NCBI GenBank assembly: GCA_027531445.1
Contig: JAPZRK010000056.1
Location: 1-12,598 of the forward strand
Direction of reading: 5' to 3'
DNA: 12,598 nt
DNA from: Leptospira sp.
GTDB taxonomy: Bacteria > Spirochaetota > Leptospiria > Leptospirales > Leptospiraceae
A program made the translations under genes and the position numbers. Below are positions 6,640-12,598 of the stretch, piece by piece; positions within the stretch are counted from its first letter, which is position 1, and each line of letters starts with the position of its first letter. The notes under the pieces are model-generated. The model was given only the letters and a program-made list of their open reading frames with translations. It was not told the origin of the DNA and ran no database searches.

Positions 6640-7719
6640 ATGCAGTTTCCACCACCATACTTGCCCTTTCGTTCCTTGTGTCGAATCAAAAAGCTGACTC
6701 TATTCCTTTCTCCACTCTACCTAGCCTTTTCCTTTTTTGGGTGTATTCCATACCTTTTACACGTAGGTTCAGAACAAGGAAAGATCCTCTTGAATCGCCA
6801 AAAAATAGATGAAATCATTTTAGAGAAAAAATTGGATGAAGCGTCACTTCGTAAATTACACCTAATTCAAGAAGTCCGCGAGTTTGCAATCACCGAACTA
6901 GGATTAAACCCGAAAGGTGGATTTCTTTACTTCACACAATTGGATCGTGATGAAATAGGATGGAATGTAAGTGCATCGGAACCTCTTTCCTTTACCTCTT
7001 ACACTTGGTGGTTTCCCATTGCGGGAACAGTACCTTACAAAGGATTCTTTGACGAACGTCTTGCAAAAGAATTGGAAGCAGAGCTAAAAAAAGACGGTCT
7101 GGACACTCGGATTAGAACGATCGGCGGATACTCCACTTTGGGATGGTTTTCAGATCCGGTTCTTTCTCCACAGCTCAAATGGAAAGACTATCGACTCGTA
7201 GGTCTCGTCTTTCATGAATTAGCTCATGCTACTGCCTACTTACCTGGTGATAGCGATTTAAATGAATCCTATGCAAGCTTCATAGAAGAAAAAGGTATGG
7301 AAAAATACTTCTTACTCAAAGAAGGCACATCCAGTCTCTCGCTTGCAGAGTCAAAAAAAGATTCAAACTTTCGACGCCAAACAATCGAACTTTTAAAACG
7401 TTATGCTCAATCCTTGGATTCAATTTATTTATCTGAAAAATCCAAAGAAGAAAAATTAAAATTAAAAATAGCAACGATTGCGGAATTTAAAGAGGAAGTA
7501 ATCCGACTTAAATTCGTTCCATCTGAAAAAATAGAAGAGTTTCGAAAGAAAGAATGGAACAACGAAGACTTTTTAGGCGCGTTACGTTACCACTCAGGCT
7601 CAAAGGGTTTTGAAAAAATATTCCTTCGGGTAAACGAAGACTTCTCCCAATTTCATCGCGAAATAAGAAAATTATTTGAACTTTCGGACGAAGAGAGAAA
7701 AGTTTTTTTAGAAAACTAA
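6640..7719 (+). CDS. Predicted aminopeptidase lipoprotein (PF10023/COG4324 type)
   Basis: A 359-residue protein with an N-terminal signal ending FSFFGC, so Cys35 is the likely lipidated residue. Family hallmarks are visible in order: the YLLHVGSEQGKILL region after the Cys, TVPYKGFFD (130-138), YSTLGWFSDPVLS (164-176), HELAH (192-196) and DLNESYASF (206-214). The two His of HELAH and Glu209 thirteen residues later fit a gluzincin zinc site, with Glu193 as catalytic base. The family is annotated as predicted aminopeptidases; I know of no firm substrate. The C-terminal part (about 240-359) is charged and helical. The ATG at 6640 has no Shine-Dalgarno. An in-frame TTG at 6676 would give a shorter, more typical signal peptide and remains possible. 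The stop overlaps the stop of the convergent TPR gene. Confidence 0.88.
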   Translation: MQFPPPYLPFRSLCRIKKLTLFLSPLYLAFSFFGCIPYLLHVGSEQGKILLNRQKIDEIILEKKLDEASLRKLHLIQEVREFAITELGLNPKGGFLYFTQLDRDEIGWNVSASEPLSFTSYTWWFPIAGTVPYKGFFDERLAKELEAELKKDGLDTRIRTIGGYSTLGWFSDPVLSPQLKWKDYRLVGLVFHELAHATAYLPGDSDLNESYASFIEEKGMEKYFLLKEGTSSLSLAESKKDSNFRRQTIELLKRYAQSLDSIYLSEKSKEEKLKLKIATIAEFKEEVIRLKFVPSEKIEEFRKKEWNNEDFLGALRYHSGSKGFEKIFLRVNEDFSQFHREIRKLFELSDEERKVFLEN

Positions 7720-10700
7720 TCTTCCGTTATAAAGGAAGATGTAAATAAACGGAAACCCGTCCAAAATCTATCACCAGAACTTTCGTTTCTTGCTGATTCC
7801 TTTGATTCTTCAGCTCTCACAAACATTGGTTTTGGTGAATTAGATTCAGCAAACAAAGTTTTAGCATATCGAACATTATGTGGCCCTGCTTGAATACCAT
7901 TTTGTAAAATAAAGACACCTTTTGTTTTTTCACTCAAATAATAACAAGTCTGCATATAATCATTGGAATAAAAAGACCTTTCGCCCAATGAATTGTTCGC
8001 AAAAAAAGTAAAATCTTTTTTGTTTTGAATATTTAAACTACCAATTGGATTGCCTGCCATTTCTACATAATTCAATTCATTCCATTGTATTTTCGTATAA
8101 TCAATTGACATGTTAGGAATTGTGTTTTTACCACTTACTTCCCACTCCATTAGGTTTTTAAAAATTCTGTCGTCGGCACTAATTTCGGAAGAGTGAGTAA
8201 TCATCTCGGGAGTCCCACTAACAAGTCGTAGATTTGAGGATTTAATTGTTGGATTTTCTACTAAACTTTTAATAGAGCCAACAAAATAGACTTCCGTATC
8301 GGGGAATACGACCGGAACTTTGGCATGTAAACCTGGTAAATAAACAAAATGACGTTTTGCCTTAGACAAACGAATCGCATTTCGATAACGATCCGAAATC
8401 GAATCTCTCAAGAGTGTCTCTGAGCTGCCAATTCCAGTTGCCGCTAAATATCGCAGAATCTCTCGACTTATTTCCTTATTGTCAGAAAAAAGCTCTCGTC
8501 CCGATGATTTGTCTTTCGAAAAGGAAAGGAGGTATGTCTTTTTACCGGCATCCAAAATCGCACTCAACTCTCCTCCCTTTGGGATTAGTTTTTTCAATTT
8601 CTCTGAATAACCTTGCAATGTTGGTATATCCCGGAGATAGATTTTTTTACCAATATAACGATCACTAAGTGAATCAATTTGATCTCGAACTATTGCGATG
8701 TCAAAAAAAGCTTCTGATGAGTTCTTTATCAAAGCTTGATTGAGCATATGTAAAATTAAAAAATTTAAATCTAGGCTTACATCTGGACTCAAAAGTTCAT
8801 TCCTATTTGATTGTATTGCCTGCGAAAGCAGATTCAAATATTTATCTGGGCTAGATGATAGAACCATTGGATATATATTCGCAAATCGATTAGAGATACG
8901 TATGTTAGCGGGAATTTCACGCCCAAAAGTGTAAGCAATACGATACTTCAAATGGACATATCTATCATCGATAAACTTATTTCCGAATCCAACTTTTTCA
9001 TATCTCGATTCAAAGTCATTGAGGCATTTGTCAGCCGCTTCCAAATCACCACGCAGATATAGTCTTTCAGCGTGGAGCAATAAAAAAACCAAAATCCGCA
9101 TCTGTCTTTTCTCTAATTCTTCCTCTTCGATGAGCAAATCAATTAACGATGTTACTTCTGATTTTTTCTGAAGATCTGTCGATTGATTGAGTAAAGAAAA
9201 CATCAGCGTACGGTTCAAATGCGAAAGTTTGCCTAAGACAGAATCTCCAGTAGTTAAAAATTCAGGAGTCAACACAAGTGGATCAAAATATCCATTGTTT
9301 TGTTGTAATTTCCAGCTTTCATATAATTTCTTTCTATATTGATCATAAATGGAATCAGCATATCCGTATTTGACGAACTCTCTAGAATAAATCTTCTCAT
9401 CATACTCTTTCCATTGTTTTCTGAAACCAAAACTATATGCAGATGTTGAAGTCGCACTGGTTAAGAAAATACCTGAATCGCCATATAAAAAACCCTTATG
9501 AAATAAAATTTCTAGCTCACGATTTTTAACGATATTCTTCTCTTTCGATGTCTTTGCAAATGAACGCGATTTATTTAATTCTTTTTCGGCCTCCGGAAAC
9601 ATATAATTCTGAATGTATAAAGTTCCCAATCTATATGCCTGTAAGAATGGGTCTTCATCTTTTTCCACTATCGCTCGCGCGTTATCCAACTCACTTAAAC
9701 TAGCAACTTTACCAAATCTTAAATTCTTATAAAAGGAAGTGGCTTTTGAGTACAACTCAGAATTCTCGCTTGTCCATAATTCTCTTAATTTCGAACAATC
9801 CTTAAATACTTTTCCCGAATAACAACTAACATAATAGTCGTATTGAATTCGGTCTCCAAATTGAGTGTTTTTATACTTTTGAATTAATGGCTCATAAAAC
9901 TGAGCCTTTGAGGCTGTCGGGAATAGCTCTACCTTCAAACGAGCAAGCCTAAGCTCAAGTTCAGGCAAGTCTAAACTTTCGTTTTCCAAAAGTGTCGATG
10001 CCGTATAATAATAATTATATGCCAACAAGAAGTCTTTATTTTTTTCGGCTTCAAATCCTTTGGCAATCAGATCACTTACTTTTTTTGATTGATCAATTAC
10101 AGATTTTCGATTATCCCAATTCCCCAACAGCAAGACATTCGAATTTGAGGACAATCGTTTCAGATTTGGATGGCCCGAAAGAAGTTCGCCTTCTTCGTTT
10201 TCATTGGAAAACCCGACTAAATTTTGGATGCGTTGGGATCTTAACACATCATAAAGATTTCCAAATCGATTCCAATCCGAGATGGTCTTTAACGAATCTA
10301 ATCGAATTCCAACCATAGAAATTTCAGATCCTGAGTTTGTAAAAATCTCACGTAATGGTAAAATTTCAGAAATTGGATCGCCAAACAAACTTCCATTAAA
10401 TTTTCGTAATTTATTTGAAATTAGAACGTCTGTATCATAAATCATAGGTCCTAGATTTAATCCACTCACTTGGCGAATGGTCAACGAATCCCTCTTTTGC
10501 AAATTGTCTGAAATCAGTGCAGACCATTTCCAGTTTCGTTCATTTTTCTCCGGATATAAATTCAAATGAGACCTATCAAAAATAAAACTTATCTGCTTAC
10601 CTTTTCCTTTTAGCAGGGTGTTCCATAATTTTGCATCTTCTAGATTGAAATTCACACCTAAACTTTGCAAAAATATAGATTCATTCTTTAAATCAGGAAG

Positions 10701-12598
10701 ACATGATTCTTCGAAGGTTTGTTGTTCACAAGTCGTTAGATTCAGTTTACCAAATTGATAATATAAGACATGACTTGAACTAGTGCTTTTATAAACTCCA
10801 ACCCAACCTTCCTTAAACGAAGTGATACTTCGATGATAAGGATCAAAAAAATTGGATCGATCTCCGCTTTCATTTCGAAGTTTGTCCAATAAAGATTGAA
10901 ACCTTATCATTTCTTTTTCTTTTGCTTTTAAAATCGAAGAGGTATTCTCTCTCTTTTGTATCATATCCTCGAAAGTTGATTTTAATTTTTTATATTTTTT
11001 GATCCATAGATTTAAATCAGAATAGGCCAAATTTAATTTGGAATCTTCAAATTCAAATTGTGAACCCATCGCTTGACGAAATAAAATTACCTTTCTTCTT
11101 TCTTCCCATAATTGAACAAAGCGTTCATAATCTTTGGAAATTAGATAGAACTCACCCACGAATTGAAAGAAGCGATCCAAGTGCAAAGACTTTGTAAATA
11201 ATCGTATTTCAGGTTTTTGAATCCAAGCTAACATTAACTCATTTGTAACTACTTTGGCTTGAGTTAACGCATCTGTCTCTTTTCGTTGTAATTTAGGCAA
11301 AAGTATTTCTAGCTTTAATATGCCGTTTAAAAACAATTCTTCATCTAAACGAAATTCGAAAGCCAACTCTGCGGCTTCTTTTAATTTCTTCTGTGCCAGG
11401 CCTTCATCATTCAATGCAATATAAATCGAACTAAGATTATGAAGTAGACGAATCCTTTCTTTGCGTCTCAGCGGATCCGTTGAAAGACCAACCTCTCGAG
11501 GTTCAACTTCCCCCGGATTTTCTAATCTTTCGGCTGCCTCTGCCAAGTGCGCAATGCGAGTCTCACCTACATTTAACATTCCAATGTAATATTCTGAAAT
11601 ACCTTTCAAAATATCATAACGCACATTTGATTTTCTAAAATTCAATTCACAAAATTCACCTTCACAAGCTGATATCGCATTTGTTTTCCAGGTGTCCAAT
11701 TCCTTACTCAACTTCGTTAACTTATTCAAGGATGTTACTTCATCCTTGTAATTCGCCTCTACGTAAGCAAAAACAGAAGCCGCATAATTTACAAAAGTTG
11801 TCTGTTTAGAATCTTTTAAATCTCCATTTTGTAAAAAAACGATTAGTTCCTCAAAAGAATTGAGGGCCAATTCTTGTTCCGAGTTTTCGTAATGAATTTG
11901 GGCTGCAATTTGCTTTGACTTTGCAAGAATGCTTGCTCCCATAATCGTCTGATCTAAAGATTTATCGATGATAAACTCATTTCGAAGATCCAATTCTTTC
12001 TTTGCGAGGGCGTATTCCCTTTGCTCGATATGATTTTCTATACCAACACCCAAACTCAATAAATACTTAAAATCATCGGGGAATTCACCAGGAAATCTTC
12101 CTTCACCTATGACTCTCTTGTCTATCGGCAAAACAAAATTCCAAAATGATACGTTCGTTAAACGAGAAAGAAAAGAAGGTCTTGATTCTTTATATTCCTT
12201 CTTTGCAAGAGACAACATTTGATAAGAGTCACGAAATCTACCTGCTTTTTGAAATGCGATCGCTAAATAGTTATATAAATTGATGGGATTTACAAAGTTA
12301 ATATTCTTGTTATAAGCTATTGCCGTTTGGAAAGATACGGTCGCTTCTTCAAACTTTTGACTTTCTAATTCTGATAAACCACGTAGAGAGAACAATAATG
12401 CCAATTTTGACCTTACATTTGCTAATCGATCGACATTCACCTTCGAAGCCTCAGAAGCTTCTGCATTCACAGCCTGGTAATATTCATTTTTAAAATACAG
12501 ACCTATCGATAGATCAAACTGTCCAATTGCTTTTTTATATTCTCCTTGGTAAATGAGAGCTCTCCCATAATTATAATGGTAAACAGCCTCTTGACGAT
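7716..12598 (-). CDS. Giant TPR protein with two degenerate CHAT-like modules (N-terminus beyond right edge)
   Basis: The minus-strand frame is open from the right edge to the TAG at 7718-7716, giving at least 1626 residues. A GTG at 12470 is in frame, but the 42 codons before it encode a good TPR hairpin (YNYGRALIYQGEYKKAIGQF), so the gene starts outside the window. Counting from the first visible residue, the order is: TPR-like helical repeats 1 to ~520; charged coiled coil ~520-578; CHAT-like module ~585-845; a second TPR-like region ~845-1330; and a second CHAT-like module ~1335-1626. The first module shows FIFDRSHLNLYP, LFGDP and GELLSG; the second shows HFVYLPGLHAKVPVVFP and LVSGTPE. 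These match the CHAT pattern of 'vyvPDG-lh-lPf', 'vgdP' and 'LSG'. The expected catalytic His (HxxxHG) and Cys (LSAC) are not present in either. No signal peptide can be judged. It may be a scaffold or pseudoenzyme; the function is unknown. Confidence 0.85.
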   Translation of the reverse strand, partial: RQEAVYHYNYGRALIYQGEYKKAIGQFDLSIGLYFKNEYYQAVNAEASEASKVNVDRLANVRSKLALLFSLRGLSELESQKFEEATVSFQTAIAYNKNINFVNPINLYNYLAIAFQKAGRFRDSYQMLSLAKKEYKESRPSFLSRLTNVSFWNFVLPIDKRVIGEGRFPGEFPDDFKYLLSLGVGIENHIEQREYALAKKELDLRNEFIIDKSLDQTIMGASILAKSKQIAAQIHYENSEQELALNSFEELIVFLQNGDLKDSKQTTFVNYAASVFAYVEANYKDEVTSLNKLTKLSKELDTWKTNAISACEGEFCELNFRKSNVRYDILKGISEYYIGMLNVGETRIAHLAEAAERLENPGEVEPREVGLSTDPLRRKERIRLLHNLSSIYIALNDEGLAQKKLKEAAELAFEFRLDEELFLNGILKLEILLPKLQRKETDALTQAKVVTNELMLAWIQKPEIRLFTKSLHLDRFFQFVGEFYLISKDYERFVQLWEERRKVILFRQAMGSQFEFEDSKLNLAYSDLNLWIKKYKKLKSTFEDMIQKRENTSSILKAKEKEMIRFQSLLDKLRNESGDRSNFFDPYHRSITSFKEGWVGVYKSTSSSHVLYYQFGKLNLTTCEQQTFEESCLPDLKNESIFLQSLGVNFNLEDAKLWNTLLKGKGKQISFIFDRSHLNLYPEKNERNWKWSALISDNLQKRDSLTIRQVSGLNLGPMIYDTDVLISNKLRKFNGSLFGDPISEILPLREIFTNSGSEISMVGIRLDSLKTISDWNRFGNLYDVLRSQRIQNLVGFSNENEEGELLSGHPNLKRLSSNSNVLLLGNWDNRKSVIDQSKKVSDLIAKGFEAEKNKDFLLAYNYYYTASTLLENESLDLPELELRLARLKVELFPTASKAQFYEPLIQKYKNTQFGDRIQYDYYVSCYSGKVFKDCSKLRELWTSENSELYSKATSFYKNLRFGKVASLSELDNARAIVEKDEDPFLQAYRLGTLYIQNYMFPEAEKELNKSRSFAKTSKEKNIVKNRELEILFHKGFLYGDSGIFLTSATSTSAYSFGFRKQWKEYDEKIYSREFVKYGYADSIYDQYRKKLYESWKLQQNNGYFDPLVLTPEFLTTGDSVLGKLSHLNRTLMFSLLNQSTDLQKKSEVTSLIDLLIEEEELEKRQMRILVFLLLHAERLYLRGDLEAADKCLNDFESRYEKVGFGNKFIDDRYVHLKYRIAYTFGREIPANIRISNRFANIYPMVLSSSPDKYLNLLSQAIQSNRNELLSPDVSLDLNFLILHMLNQALIKNSSEAFFDIAIVRDQIDSLSDRYIGKKIYLRDIPTLQGYSEKLKKLIPKGGELSAILDAGKKTYLLSFSKDKSSGRELFSDNKEISREILRYLAATGIGSSETLLRDSISDRYRNAIRLSKAKRHFVYLPGLHAKVPVVFPDTEVYFVGSIKSLVENPTIKSSNLRLVSGTPEMITHSSEISADDRIFKNLMEWEVSGKNTIPNMSIDYTKIQWNELNYVEMAGNPIGSLNIQNKKDFTFFANNSLGERSFYSNDYMQTCYYLSEKTKGVFILQNGIQAGPHNVRYAKTLFAESNSPKPMFVRAEESKESARNESSGDRFWTGFRLFTSSFITED
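7719..7740. terminator. Small hairpin at overlapping convergent stop codons
   Basis: ATCTTCC and GGAAGAT form a 7-base-pair stem with an 8-base loop. It begins at the last base of the aminopeptidase stop codon and lies within the last codons of the TPR gene. On the minus strand it is followed by moderately T-rich sequence. It could help end transcription in both directions, but without a proper T-run this is tentative. Confidence 0.35.

Noticed and set aside
9995..10025. TATAATAATAATTATA resembling a promoter or AT repeat
   Set aside because: On the minus strand it encodes a Tyr/Asn run (YNYYY) within a TPR helix of the giant protein, which explains it.
7716..12598. Active caspase-like defence effector, as in TPR-CHAT proteases linked to CRISPR or phage defence
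   Set aside because: The catalytic His and Cys positions appear lost in both CHAT-like modules, and no CRISPR, Cas, gasdermin or other defence partner is in the window.

Overview
The window reads as a low-GC spirochaete chromosome, most likely Leptospiraceae (Leptospira or a close relative). The case rests on lipoproteins with relaxed spirochaete-type lipoboxes, a membrane-anchored SpoIIE-type phosphatase, weak or absent Shine-Dalgarno sequences, and a dense gene arrangement. This is inference from protein style; no rRNA or other species marker is present. Nothing indicates a phage, an insertion sequence, CRISPR or tRNA/rRNA genes, and no gap between genes exceeds about 135 bases.

Layout. 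(1) Positions 1-1209, minus strand: a small exported protein of unknown function is followed, with a one-base TAATG stop/start overlap, by a polytopic membrane protein entering a PP2C/SpoIIE phosphatase domain. That gene runs off the left edge. (2) Positions 1208-2239, plus strand: a lipoprotein with an HEFGH zinc-protease motif, whose ATG overlaps the ATG of the divergent minus-strand gene inside a single CATG. (3) Positions 2372-6636, minus strand: a tight four-gene cluster in transcription order htrA-like protease, PLP aminotransferase, murI and purM, with gaps of only 13-18 bases. (4) Positions 6640-7719, plus strand: a PF10023/COG4324-type predicted aminopeptidase lipoprotein, starting 3 bases from the divergent htrA-like gene. 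(5) Positions 7716-12598, minus strand: a giant TPR protein, at least 1626 residues, open at the right edge. It contains two separate CHAT-like (caspase-fold) modules that both appear to have lost the catalytic His and Cys.

How the genes relate. Much of the window concerns the cell envelope and proteolysis: an anchored HtrA protease, two lipoproteins with HExxH plus a downstream E-[AS]-Y-A-S-F motif, and MurI for the D-glutamate of peptidoglycan. purM (purine synthesis) and the aminotransferase are metabolic passengers in the same transcription unit. The most unusual object is the TPR/pseudo-CHAT/TPR/pseudo-CHAT protein. It looks like a large scaffold built from a duplicated TPR-CHAT unit and not like an active protease.
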